64,000 nucleotides of DNA from NCBI GenBank assembly GCA_965216945.1, contig CBDCGU010000003.1:3472001-3536000 (forward strand), in the 5' to 3' direction. The notes beneath the pieces were generated by a model that saw nothing but the letters and a program-made list of their open reading frames with translations, searched no databases and had not been told where the DNA came from. The position numbers and the translations under genes are program-made. The stretch is from DATHZQ01 sp965216945 (GTDB taxonomy: Bacteria; Actinomycetota; Acidimicrobiia; Spongiisociales; UBA5794). Shown piece by piece: positions 42,592-51,516 of this stretch (position 1 is the stretch's first letter; every line of letters begins with the position of its first letter).

Positions 42592-43764
42592 TCACGTGCC
42601 CCAGCCGTGCCGCCGGACGTACTCCGAGTCCTGTCCGAGGAGTGGCGGCGGCGTCGGTGGACGGAGGGGCAGTCCGACGATGGGGTTCTTGACGAGGCGA
42701 AGCAGGCCGCGTTCCGGGTCGTCGAGGGTTGCCACGATCGTGGCGGCCTCCGGCGCGGCGAACACCGCGCCGAGGTCGCGAACCGGTGAGACAGGCACCC
42801 GCGCCTCGCCGAGCCGTTGCACCCATTCGTCCACTGGGGCGGTGCAGATCAGCGCGGAGATCTCCTCGATGAGTGCCCACCGGTTGACGACCCGGTCGCC
42901 GTTGGAGGCGAATCGCTGGTCGGCCGCTAGATCCTCTCGCCCGATCTCCTCGCATAGCCGCCGGAAGAGCCGGTCGTTGGCCGCTGCGATCACGACATAG
43001 CCGTCTGACGCGCGAAATGCTTGATAGGGGACAATGTTTGGGTGGGCGGTACCCATGGGCACCGGCACGATGCCCCCGAGCAAGTAGTTCGACGCTTGGT
43101 TGACGAGTGCGGCCACGCTGGCATCGAAGAGCGGAACAGTTATCCGCTGGCTACGGCCGGTGCGGCGTCGCACCTCGAGGGCCCCGAGGATCCCAACCGC
43201 TGCGTAGAGGCCGGTGATAACGTCGAGCAGCGCCACACCCATCTTTGCCGGCTCGCCGCTGACGGGACCCGTGATGCTCATGAACCCGGTGAGGGCCTGC
43301 ATCGCGATGTCGTAGCCGGGTTCACGCTCCCTGGGGCCAGGTCCAAACGCGGTGACCGAGCAGTAGACGAGGTCAGAGTCGGCGAGGTGCTCATAGCCCA
43401 ATCCGAAGGATTCGAGCAGGCCAGGGCGAAAGTTCTCGACCACCACGTCGGCCTCGGCTGCCAGTCGAAATGCGAGGGACCGGTCCCCATCGTCGGTGAG
43501 GTCGAGCGTCACGGAACGCTTGCTCCGGTTCACAGAGAGGTAATAGGCCGCGTCGGCAGCCACGAATGGCGGTCCCCAATGGCGGGTGTCGTCTCCGGTG
43601 GCGGGTCTCTCCACCTTGAGCACGTCGGCGCCCAAGTCGGCGAGCAGCATCGTGGCTTGTGGACCGGCCAGGATGCGGGAGAAGTCCATGACACGCACTC
43701 CTGCGAGCGGCAGGTCGTCTGGGGAGCGGGGCTTTCGTTCCGCTGCATTGGCCGGTTGGGGCAT
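42592..43764 (-). CDS. CaiB/BaiF CoA-transferase (second copy)
   Basis: A 390-residue class III CoA-transferase with VRVMDFSRILAGPQATMLLA, GADVLKVERPATGDDTR, VVVENFRPGLLESFGLG and the catalytic Asp in GVALLDVITG. The start MPQPANAAERK is preferred to an upstream continuation that runs antisense through the FAD gene. Divergent from the FAD-dependent oxidoreductase with about 100 bp between starts. Clearly distinct from the copy at 22172, so probably different acid specificity. Confidence 0.93.
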   Translation of the reverse strand: MPQPANAAERKPRSPDDLPLAGVRVMDFSRILAGPQATMLLADLGADVLKVERPATGDDTRHWGPPFVAADAAYYLSVNRSKRSVTLDLTDDGDRSLAFRLAAEADVVVENFRPGLLESFGLGYEHLADSDLVYCSVTAFGPGPREREPGYDIAMQALTGFMSITGPVSGEPAKMGVALLDVITGLYAAVGILGALEVRRRTGRSQRITVPLFDASVAALVNQASNYLLGGIVPVPMGTAHPNIVPYQAFRASDGYVVIAAANDRLFRRLCEEIGREDLAADQRFASNGDRVVNRWALIEEISALICTAPVDEWVQRLGEARVPVSPVRDLGAVFAAPEAATIVATLDDPERGLLRLVKNPIVGLPLRPPTPPPLLGQDSEYVRRHGWGT

Positions 43765-43864
43765 GACGGCGATGCTACTGCGCTCGCTGCCTGCCGTTTC
43801 GGAGGCTGGGTCCTGGCGGCGTCGCTCCGTGGCTATGGTCACGTTCCGGATTCCAGGAGGAGAA

Positions 43865-45406
43865 GTGGCGGACCCGCTGGCGAATTCTGAATACGATGTC
43901 GTGGTTGTCGGAGCGGGAAACGCGGGCATGTGCGCCGCGCTGTCGGCGTACGAGCACGGCGCTGGGCGGATCCTGGTGATCGAGCGTTCCGGCGAGGACG
44001 AGCGAGGGGGGAACAGTCGCTTCACCGCAGGGGCGTTTCGGATTGCGTACGAAGGCGTCGATGACTTGTTGCGAGTGATGCCCGAGCTCACCGAGGCCGA
44101 GTCGGAGAGCACTGACTTCGGTGCCTACCCAGAGGACAAGTTCTTCGAGGACATGTCGCGGGTGACCCAGTACCGGGCTGATCCCGATCTGGTGCATCTG
44201 CTCGTGACGCAGAGCCTGGACTCCGTCAGCTGGATGGTCGACCAAGGCGTCAGGTTCCTCCCTGCGTACGGCCGCCAGGCCTTCAAGGTAGACGGCAAGT
44301 TCAAGTTCTGGGGCGGCCTCACGGTGGAGGCCAATGGCGGCGGCGTCGGTCTCGTCGAGTCGCTCCACCAGATCGCCGCCGAGCGCAGCATCACCGCTAT
44401 CTACGAGACTCGAGCCGTCGACCTGGTGATGGACGACGGTGCCGTTGCCGGCGTCGCAGTCACCCGCCGCGGACGACCTTCGACGGTGCGAGCGGCGGCG
44501 GTGGTTCTTGCCGCGGGCGGCTTCCAGGCAAATGTCGAGTGGCGCACCCGGTATCTCGGCCCCGGATGGGATCTCGCCAGGGTGCGAGGCACCCGCCACA
44601 ACACTGGGGACGGCATCAGGATGGCGCTCGACATCGGTGCGCTCCCAACCGGTAACTGGTCGGGCTCACACGCCGTGGGTTGGGACTTCAACGCTCCGCC
44701 CTTCGGCGACCTCAAGGTGGGCGATGGCTTCCAGAAGCACAGCTACCCCTTCGGCATCATGGTCAACGCCAGGGGTCAGCGATTCGTGGACGAAGGCGCC
44801 GACTTCAGGAACTACACCTACGCCAAGTACGGCCAAGAGATTCTCAGGCAGCCCCATCAGCTCGCCTGGCAAGTTTATGACTCCAAGGTCACCCACTTGC
44901 TGCGGGACGAGTACCGGATTGCGCAGGTGACCAGGGCCAAGGCGGGTACCTTGGAGGAGCTTGCTCAGAAACTCGAAGGGGTGGATCCCTCGGGGTTCCT
45001 GGCGACCGTGCGCGAATACAACGCCGCTGTCAAGACTGACGTCCCATTCAACCCGACCGTTCTGGACGGCAGGGGTACCGTTGGCCTCGCCGTACCGAAA
45101 TCCAACTGGGCCAACGTCCTCGACACCCCGCCGTACGAGGCCTACGCCACGACGTGCGGGATCACGTTCACGTTTGGCGGCCTCGCCATCGACACGAAGG
45201 CTCGGGTGCAGAGCGCCGAGGGCTGGCCGATCCCGGGTCTATTTGCCGCAGGGGAGTTGGTTGGGGGCCTTTTCTACTTCAATTACCCCGGCGGGACGGG
45301 CCTCACATCCGGGACGGTGTTTGGCAGGATCGCCGGCCGGTCGGCGGCTGAATACGTTGCCGGCGAAGCGATCACAGACAACTCGTCACCTACCGCCCCG
45401 GCCTGA
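43865..45406 (+). CDS. FAD-dependent oxidoreductase, fumarate reductase/tricarballylate dehydrogenase-like
   Basis: A 513-residue flavoprotein. The N-terminal Rossmann motif VVVGAGNAGMCAALSA binds FAD; IERSGEDERGGNSRFTAGAFR is typical of TcuA-type and fumarate-reductase-type flavoproteins; VLAAGGFQ and the C-terminal GLFAAGELVGGLFYFNYPGG complete the fold. It starts GTG after AGGAGGAGAA. Probably oxidises or reduces a C-C bond next to a carboxylate. Its 3' end overlaps the convergent selenoprotein gene by 17 bp. Confidence 0.88.
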   Translation: MADPLANSEYDVVVVGAGNAGMCAALSAYEHGAGRILVIERSGEDERGGNSRFTAGAFRIAYEGVDDLLRVMPELTEAESESTDFGAYPEDKFFEDMSRVTQYRADPDLVHLLVTQSLDSVSWMVDQGVRFLPAYGRQAFKVDGKFKFWGGLTVEANGGGVGLVESLHQIAAERSITAIYETRAVDLVMDDGAVAGVAVTRRGRPSTVRAAAVVLAAGGFQANVEWRTRYLGPGWDLARVRGTRHNTGDGIRMALDIGALPTGNWSGSHAVGWDFNAPPFGDLKVGDGFQKHSYPFGIMVNARGQRFVDEGADFRNYTYAKYGQEILRQPHQLAWQVYDSKVTHLLRDEYRIAQVTRAKAGTLEELAQKLEGVDPSGFLATVREYNAAVKTDVPFNPTVLDGRGTVGLAVPKSNWANVLDTPPYEAYATTCGITFTFGGLAIDTKARVQSAEGWPIPGLFAAGELVGGLFYFNYPGGTGLTSGTVFGRIAGRSAAEYVAGEAITDNSSPTAPA

Positions 45407-46382
45407 GGAAACAGCCCTCGGCAAGCGAGAGGGCGAACGGAATCGCCCCCGGCATCAGGCATTCGACCTCGCTGCATGCTTGGATTTGGACCTCGCCCTT
45501 GACGGTCATCGAGCCGGCGCCAGGCGGGATTCGGAACGAGACGGGCACCCTTCCCGATACCGTCCCCTCGTGGACGGGAAACTCGCCGGGGAGCCCGGCG
45601 ACGGCGTACAGCCGAGGCTCGGGCCAATCGGCCTCACCCACGAACATGCCGTCCATCTCCTCGATGGCGACGTCGAGCGAGGCGAACTCACTCGGTGAGC
45701 CGTTGGCGAAGACGTGCCAGCCGGGCGCGATGTCTACGTCAATGTACATCCACAGGCGCTGCCAAGGCTTGTAATCGTCTGCGTCGAACCTCACGCTCAC
45801 TCTCACCGGGCCCACCTCCCCGGTCGCCGCCGGGCCGTGAACGCCGGAGGCTATCCCGAGTGCCCGCTCCAGCAGGCCGGCTCCCGTCTCCCGCTCTCGG
45901 TAACTTTCGAAGAAGCGCTTCTCGGCTACGACTCCGTCCTCGTCGAGGAGGAACACGCCGGGATAAGGAACTCCGCGGTGATGCTCCTTGGGCTCGATGC
46001 CGTAGGCGAGGTGCTGCTCGAACACATGCTCGTTCAACAAGCCAAGAGCGATGATGACCTCGCTCCCCACGTCGGCCAACAGCGGGTACGTGATCCCGTG
46101 AGCTACCGCAAACTCTGCCAGATCCTCAACGCGGTCGTAGCTGATTGCCACCAGGGACACGCTCTCGTCGTCCAGGTGGGCGACGACCTCCTGCAGCTCG
46201 ACCAGCTGCGTACGGCAATACGGTCACCAGACTGCGCTGCGGTGGAACACGACCAGCATCCGGCGGCCAGATCGCAGGTCATGGAGGTGCCTCTCTTGGC
46301 CCGTCTGGTCGGGAAGGGCGATGTCCGGGAACGGCTCTCCGACTCTGGGGCCTACGTCGATCGGCTCCGTCCCATCAGGCAT
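45390..46382 (-). CDS. Selenocysteine-containing peroxiredoxin-like / DsbD-alpha fusion protein
   Basis: A 330-residue protein read through one in-frame TGA (46224-46226). Upstream: VGEPFPDIALPDQTG and LVVFHRSAVW; at codon 53 TGA; downstream: PYCRTQLVELQEVV. In homologues this position is Cys of WCPYC, so the TGA encodes selenocysteine in a UPYC (U53, C56) active site. Residues 60-165 complete a thioredoxin-fold redoxin. The C-terminal 130 residues resemble the DsbD alpha domain (VQIQACSEVECLMPG keeps a Cys pair). A SECIS-like hairpin follows the TGA. The start at 46382 has AGAGGAA upstream. Last gene of the second ABC operon. Likely a thiol-disulfide or peroxide reductase. Confidence 0.85.
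46193..46209 (-). promoter_or_regulatory. Candidate bacterial SECIS hairpin
   Basis: On the minus strand, starting 15 nt after the TGA, GCAGCT pairs with AGCTGC around the five-base loop GGTCG. A stem with G (here GGU) at the start of a small apical loop, about 20 nt after UGA, is what SelB recognises in bacterial selenoprotein mRNAs. Confidence 0.7.
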
Positions 46383-46450
46383 GCGGGGGGTTCCTCTCTC
46401 TTGTCGCATCCGTGCGGGCGCACCCGAGCCCCTCCGGATCCGGCCTCTTC

Positions 46451-47119
46451 TCAGCCGAGATCGGTCAGGCCCCAAGCGGCGCGCAGCTCGTCGAGTGTGG
46501 CGACCTGACCGAAGCCCCAGTCCATGATCTCGAGCGACGTCTCATGCCACGCAGGCCGATACCCGGCGACGACATCCCGGAGAATCACGTTGAAATAGTC
46601 GTGGAAGAAGGCCTCGCGAACGGTCGACTCCACGCAGACGTGCGTGACGACGCCGGTGAACACGAGTGTCTCTATCCCGTTGGTGCGCAGCACCATGTCG
46701 AGGTCGGTACCGTCGAATCCTCCGAATCGGTGCTTGGTGACGACCAGGTCGTTGGGACCGGGTTGCACATCGCCGAAGAACTCCTGTCCCCAGCTGCCCG
46801 GCTCGCACACAGGTATCTCGTGGTACAACCCATTGAGACGCCGTCGGGTCTGGTCGAGGAAGACCTTGGACAGGAAGCGGCTGTCCGGCGTGCTGTACTC
46901 GCATTGGAGGAAGACGATCCGGGAGCCGACCTTCCTCGTGGCCTCCATGGTCGACACGATGCCGTCATGGATGTCGGACATCGCCTGCGAGTATTTGCCA
47001 GCCTTGTCGAACGCCCCGCCCCTCGCAACGAAATCGTTCTGATAGTCGACGATGACGAGAGCTGTCCTCTCCCGTCTGACTTTCTGTGCAAGGGTGAGGG
47101 GCAGCATCGGGTCGCTCAC
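46451..47119 (-). CDS. Isochorismatase-family cysteine hydrolase
   Basis: A 222-residue hydrolase with the Asp25-Lys129-Cys162 triad (VIVDYQNDF, VVTKHRFGGF, VVTHVCVESTVREAFF) and the cis-peptide segment GVVTHV. Members hydrolyse amides, carbamoyl compounds (biuret, carbamoylsarcosine, ureidoacrylate) or isochorismate. The GTG start overlaps the permease stop. Its place in the ABC operon suggests it cuts the imported compound or an early amide intermediate. Confidence 0.9.
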   Translation of the reverse strand: MSDPMLPLTLAQKVRRERTALVIVDYQNDFVARGGAFDKAGKYSQAMSDIHDGIVSTMEATRKVGSRIVFLQCEYSTPDSRFLSKVFLDQTRRRLNGLYHEIPVCEPGSWGQEFFGDVQPGPNDLVVTKHRFGGFDGTDLDMVLRTNGIETLVFTGVVTHVCVESTVREAFFHDYFNVILRDVVAGYRPAWHETSLEIMDWGFGQVATLDELRAAWGLTDLG

Positions 47120-47997
47120 AGCGCGGCCTCCGCATCGGTGCCGCGTTCACGCCAGAACACGATCTTGCGGTCGAGCGCATCGATGATCACGAACAGGATG
47201 ACGCCCATGAGGGCGAGCACGGCCGTGATCGCCCACACCCGGGGGACCTCGAGCTGATACGAGTAGGTGTCCAGCAAGTAGCCGAGGCCCCTGCCGGCGC
47301 CGACGAACTCACCCACGATGGCGCCGACGAGAGCGAAGGTCAACGCCGTCTTGAGTCCGGCGAATATGGACGGCAAGGAGTGAGGCAATGCAAGCCGGAA
47401 AAAGATGTCGCGCTTCGAAGCGTTGAGCGAGCGCATCAGCTTGACAGCGTCCCGATCCACCGTGGCAATTCCCGCCTCGGTGTTCACGAGCAGCGGGAAG
47501 AACGAGATAACCGCCGCCATGACCACCTTAGAAGCCATCCCAAATCCGAATGCCGTGATGAAGATCGGTGCGAGAACGATCTTGGGCAACCCCTGGAAGG
47601 CAACGATGTACGGATAGGCGATGCTCCTCGCCAGCTTGGACACCCCGAGCAGCGCCCCGAGGCTGAAGCCCACCACGACTCCGATCGCGAAGCCGATCAA
47701 GACCTCCTGGGTGGTGATCCACAGATGGCTGTAGAAGAATCCTTCGGTGAACGTGTTGTAGAGCGCCTTCACGACGGCCCACGGCGCCGGAAGGATGACG
47801 TCGCCCACCCAGTTGTAGCTCGAAGCCAACTGCCACACCACATAGAGGACGACGGCGGTCACCAGCGCGCCGATCGGGCCTACCAAGGGGCTCTCGCTCC
47901 ACGGGCGAGGCCGGGGTGGATCGTGGAATCCCTCCTGGAGCCCTGCGGTCGCGATGCTGCGGGTTTGTGTGTCCACTACTCGTCTCCCGTCGCTCAA
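47116..47997 (-). CDS. NitT/TauT-type ABC transporter permease (second system)
   Basis: A 293-residue inner-membrane protein with about six hydrophobic segments and the EAA loop KLMRSLNASKRDIFFRLALPHSLP. The start is probably TTG at 47997, overlapping the ATPase stop (TTGA). This system has a single permease, unlike the first importer, so the channel should be a homodimer. Confidence 0.9.
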   Translation of the reverse strand: MSDGRRVVDTQTRSIATAGLQEGFHDPPRPRPWSESPLVGPIGALVTAVVLYVVWQLASSYNWVGDVILPAPWAVVKALYNTFTEGFFYSHLWITTQEVLIGFAIGVVVGFSLGALLGVSKLARSIAYPYIVAFQGLPKIVLAPIFITAFGFGMASKVVMAAVISFFPLLVNTEAGIATVDRDAVKLMRSLNASKRDIFFRLALPHSLPSIFAGLKTALTFALVGAIVGEFVGAGRGLGYLLDTYSYQLEVPRVWAITAVLALMGVILFVIIDALDRKIVFWRERGTDAEAAL

Positions 47998-48752
47998 CCC
48001 GTCCCCATCACCTCGCGCACTTCCTGCACCTTCTTCAGAAACATATCGGTCTTCAGAGATTCTGCCGAGCGCGGCCTGTCGATGGGGACATCGATGACGC
48101 CAGCGACGCGGCCGGGGCGGGCCGAGAGGGCGCAGATTCGATCCGAGATGAGCACTGCCTCGTAGACGTTGTGCGTCACGAACACCACCGTCTTCTCAGT
48201 CAAAGCGGTGATCCTCGCCAGCTCGAGGTCGAGTGCCTCCCTCGTCATCTCGTCGAGGGCGCCGAACGGCTCATCGAGCAGCAGCACATCGGGGTCGGGT
48301 AGCAACACCCTGGCGAGGGCGACGCGTTGCTGCATTCCACCTGACAGCTCCGAGGGATAGTGGTTCTCCCAGCCCCCGAGCCCAACGAGCTCCAGGAGCT
48401 CGTCGGCTCGGGTTTCGGCCCGTGTCTGGTCGAGCTGCAGCACATCCGCCGGAAGAAGCACATTCTGCTTCACGCTACGCCAAGGGAAGAGGAGGGACTT
48501 CTGGAACATCAGACCGACCTCGCGACGGGGCTGGGGCGGCGTGCCTTCGACGAGGACGGTGCCCGCCGTGGGCCTCGTCAAGCCTGCGATGATGTCGAGC
48601 AGGGTGCTCTTGCCACATCCGCTTGGACCGAGCAGCGCGACGATCTCGCCGCGACGAATGGTGAGCGACACGTCGCTGAGCGCGACGACCCTTCCCCGAG
48701 TGCCGCTGTCGAAGATCTTCACGACGTTGTGGGCTTCGATCAGCGCCGTCAT
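47994..48752 (-). CDS. NitT/TauT-type ABC transporter ATPase (second system)
   Basis: A 252-residue ATPase with Walker A GPSGCGKST, Q-loop FQKSLLFPW, signature LSGGMQQRVALARVL, Walker B DVLLLDEPFGALD and H-loop THNVYEA. It works with the permease downstream and the lipoprotein upstream. ATG start 51 bp after the binding-protein stop. Confidence 0.95.
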   Translation of the reverse strand: MTALIEAHNVVKIFDSGTRGRVVALSDVSLTIRRGEIVALLGPSGCGKSTLLDIIAGLTRPTAGTVLVEGTPPQPRREVGLMFQKSLLFPWRSVKQNVLLPADVLQLDQTRAETRADELLELVGLGGWENHYPSELSGGMQQRVALARVLLPDPDVLLLDEPFGALDEMTREALDLELARITALTEKTVVFVTHNVYEAVLISDRICALSARPGRVAGVIDVPIDRPRSAESLKTDMFLKKVQEVREVMGTG

Positions 48753-48803
48753 CCTTTTTCCGTCACCCGCCTCATCGCGGATTCCCTCGTTCGTGCCTCG
48801 CCC

Positions 48804-49922
48804 TTATGGGGTGTAGGCGTTGGCCTCGGCTTCCACCTCGGCCGGATCCCAGTCGTTGGCGCCTGCGATGAAATCATCGATGACGATCTCGGACAGATCG
48901 ATGCTGGGTCGGTCAGCGCCGACGAAGTCGAAGAACGCGCCCCAGGTTTCTGCGCTTTGGAACCCCATCAACTCCCCGGGCTGGTTGATCCAGGTGAGCG
49001 GGATCACTGCCTCGAAGATTCGCTCGCCGGTGTCCTCGGTGAACTGCTCGGGAGTCACCTTCTTGAGCAGTGCAAGCGTCGCCTCCGGATCGACCTGGGC
49101 CCAGTAGTAGCCCTTCGTGGCGGCCCGGAGGAATCCCTGGATGGCCTCGCCCTTCTCGTCGATGGTGGCCTGCCGCACCACGGTCCCCACAGCGGGCAGT
49201 TCCAGCAGGGCGTCGGGGACGATGTACGTGAGGTCGAGGCCCTGCACCTCGAGCGCGATGATGTCGTTGATCGACCCACCGACGCCGTCGACCTGACCGG
49301 TCTCCACCGCATTGACGGCGAGAGCTGTTCCTTCACCGACAGGGATCAACTCGACATCTTGATCGGTGAGCCCCGCCGATTGGATGATGCCGCGGACGAT
49401 GGGGACCTCGCCCCCGGAGAGGCTACTGATGCCGATCTTCTTCCCCGCGAGATCTTCAGCGCCTTGGATTCCGCTGTCGCTCGGGACCGCAATGTAGAAG
49501 ATCGACCCGTAGGTGTAGTTCCACAATGAACGAAGGTCCTCGTCGCCCGCTTCGATCGCCTCGACGACATTGCCGATGGGCACGATGGCCATGTCGCCGT
49601 TCCCCGCCAACAGCTGTGTGATGGCTTCGCCGCCGCCCCCAAAGAACTGGTAGTCGGCTCGTACGCCCTCTTCCTCCATGTAGCCGGCTTCCTGCGCGAC
49701 ACGGAATCCGTGGAGGATTGGGCTGTTCACCGGGAACAGAATGGTGAGATCGGTGAGCTCTTGCGTCGCCGTGGTGGTCGTCTCTGAGTCACCTCCAGCG
49801 GCAGCCGTCGTTGTGGTGCCGTCTGCATCGTCGTCGCCGCCGCAGGTCGCTGCGATGAGCGCCATGACGAGGATCAAGAGGAACGAGTGCCAGAGCGGCC
49901 TTCTCATACTCCTGCGGTGCAT
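48804..49922 (-). CDS. ABC transporter substrate-binding lipoprotein, NMT1/THI5-like (second system)
   Basis: A 372-residue protein with a signal peptide (LWHSFLLILVMALIAATCGG) ending at a probable lipidated Cys and a Thr/Ala-rich linker. The mature part has NMT1-like marks: TILFPVNSPILHGFRVAQEAGYMEEEGV is typical (shown in parts: FRVAQEAGYMEEEGV), LLAGNGDMAIVPIGN, LAGKKIGISSLSGG and VETGQVDGVGGS. Start MHRRSMRR follows GGGAGGG closely; an ATG five codons later is an alternative. Ligand unknown and, by sequence, different from that of the first system. Confidence 0.9.
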   Translation of the reverse strand: MHRRSMRRPLWHSFLLILVMALIAATCGGDDDADGTTTTAAAGGDSETTTTATQELTDLTILFPVNSPILHGFRVAQEAGYMEEEGVRADYQFFGGGGEAITQLLAGNGDMAIVPIGNVVEAIEAGDEDLRSLWNYTYGSIFYIAVPSDSGIQGAEDLAGKKIGISSLSGGEVPIVRGIIQSAGLTDQDVELIPVGEGTALAVNAVETGQVDGVGGSINDIIALEVQGLDLTYIVPDALLELPAVGTVVRQATIDEKGEAIQGFLRAATKGYYWAQVDPEATLALLKKVTPEQFTEDTGERIFEAVIPLTWINQPGELMGFQSAETWGAFFDFVGADRPSIDLSEIVIDDFIAGANDWDPAEVEAEANAYTP

Positions 49923-50182
49923 CTTCCCTCCCATGGGTCGGTGCTCCTGGAACGCGGCCAGATGGACGTCCCGACGCTGTCGAGCGCCACGATGAGGGCG
50001 GGACACCGATTTCACCGGTCGGGTCCGGCACCCGCACTCGTCCGATCCTGCATGCCAAGAACGGGGTTGATACACCATACATCATGCATCGAGCTCGCGC
50101 CCGGGCAGGCGTCTTGCGTAATGTGTGGGGGCGGCGCCGCCCGAGACGCCGCCTTGGCGGAGCAACAGAGGAGGCATTCGTG

Positions 50183-51163
50183 ATGTCGCAGGCGCCGGGG
50201 ATCGACGACGTCCGGCGGATTGCCGCTGAATGCTCGAATTGGGGTCGGTGGGGCGAGGACGACGAGCTCGGCACGTTGAATCTGCTGACCGAGCAGAAGG
50301 TGCTCGAGGGACGCTCGTGCATTCGCAAGGGCAAGGTCATCTCTCTGGCGATACCGTTCGACGAGACCGGGCCCCAGACAGGCGGGTGGGGCCGTTTCAA
50401 TCCGATCCACCTGATGATGCGGGACGGCAACGATGCGCTCACGGGCACGACGGTGCGGGACTTCTACGGCGGCAAAGAAGGATACGTACGCGGCAATGAC
50501 GACATCATCATCATGCCGTTGCAGTGCGGGACCCAATGGGATGCGCTTGCGCACATGGTGTTCGAAGGGAAGATCTTCAACGGTTACGACGCCACCCAAG
50601 TCAGCAGCCTCGGCGCCTTGAAGAACGACATCGCGAAGGCTCACGAGAAGCTCGTGGGACGCGGTGTGCTGCTCGACATCGCTCGGTGGAAAGGCAAACC
50701 CTGGCTCGACGGAGGTGAGGCGATCTCGGGAGACGACCTCGAGGCCTGTGCCGTCTCCCAGGGCGTCGAGGTCGGATCTGGTGACATCGTGTTGGTGCGC
50801 ACCGGGCGCATGGGGCGGGTCAAGGCCGAGGGAGATTGGGGCGACTATGCAGCTGGGTACTCGGCACAGGCGCCTGGTCTCGGGCTGGAGAGTGTGCGCT
50901 GGATCCGGGAGAAGGATCTCGCCGCGGTAGCTACTGACACGTGGGGCGCCGAAGTGCTGCCCAATGAAACGCCCGACGTGAGCATGCCGCTGCACATCCT
51001 CCTCATCACCCAACTCGGCCTCACCCTCGGCGAGATCTTCGATCTCGAGCGACTGGCCGACGACTGTGCCGAAGACGGGGACTACGACTTCTTTTTTGCG
51101 GCGCCGCCACTGCCGCTGACCCGGGCGGTTGGGTCGCCTATCAACCCGGTGGCCGTCAAGTAG
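50183..51163 (+). CDS. Cyclase-family (PF04199) protein with Gln-substituted metal motif
   Basis: A 326-residue cyclase-family protein. The fold is clear (NWGRWGEDDELGTLN, VGSGDIVLVRTGRM, ATDTWGAEVLPNE), but the HxGTHxD metal motif reads QCGTQWD at 114-120, with Gln for both His. Members with QxGTQWD exist in Actinobacteria, so it is probably a subfamily trait with altered metal binding. AGGAGG lies upstream; ATG 50183 preferred, GTG 50180 possible. First gene of a five-gene operon running to 53961. Confidence 0.85.
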   Translation: MSQAPGIDDVRRIAAECSNWGRWGEDDELGTLNLLTEQKVLEGRSCIRKGKVISLAIPFDETGPQTGGWGRFNPIHLMMRDGNDALTGTTVRDFYGGKEGYVRGNDDIIIMPLQCGTQWDALAHMVFEGKIFNGYDATQVSSLGALKNDIAKAHEKLVGRGVLLDIARWKGKPWLDGGEAISGDDLEACAVSQGVEVGSGDIVLVRTGRMGRVKAEGDWGDYAAGYSAQAPGLGLESVRWIREKDLAAVATDTWGAEVLPNETPDVSMPLHILLITQLGLTLGEIFDLERLADDCAEDGDYDFFFAAPPLPLTRAVGSPINPVAVK

Positions 51164-51219
51164 CCATTCGCAGTGCTCGACGGAGACGCAACGACGCCGG
51201 ATCTCGTGAGAGGAGACGG

Positions 51220-51516
51220 ATGACGATGGAGTACGTGATCATCGCCACATACACGACGAAGGCGGATGCCGCCGAAGAGGTGGCGAAACACCTGCGGACG
51301 ATGGCGGTCAAAACGAACGAGGAGCCCGGTTGCCGATCCTATGACGTGTACCGGTCACGCGAGGACGACGCCGTCTTCGTGCTCGTGGAGGTATACGACG
51401 ACGAGGATGCGTTCAAGGCTCACGCTGCGGCGGATTACTTCAATGAGCACATCGTCGACGCTGTGTGGCCGCTGCTAGACAACAGGACCGTGGTGCGGGG
51501 CATGTCGCTGGGATGA
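51220..51516 (+). CDS. Antibiotic-biosynthesis-monooxygenase-like (ABM) protein
   Basis: A 98-residue ferredoxin-like alpha/beta-barrel protein: YVIIATYTTKADAAEEV, EEPGCRSYDVYRS, FVLVEVYDDEDAFKAH and ADYFNEHIVDAV follow the ABM/YgiN order. Such proteins are cofactor-free monooxygenases or small-ligand binders. GAGAGGAGACGG precedes the ATG, and the stop overlaps the next start (ATGA). Confidence 0.85.
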   Translation: MTMEYVIIATYTTKADAAEEVAKHLRTMAVKTNEEPGCRSYDVYRSREDDAVFVLVEVYDDEDAFKAHAAADYFNEHIVDAVWPLLDNRTVVRGMSLG

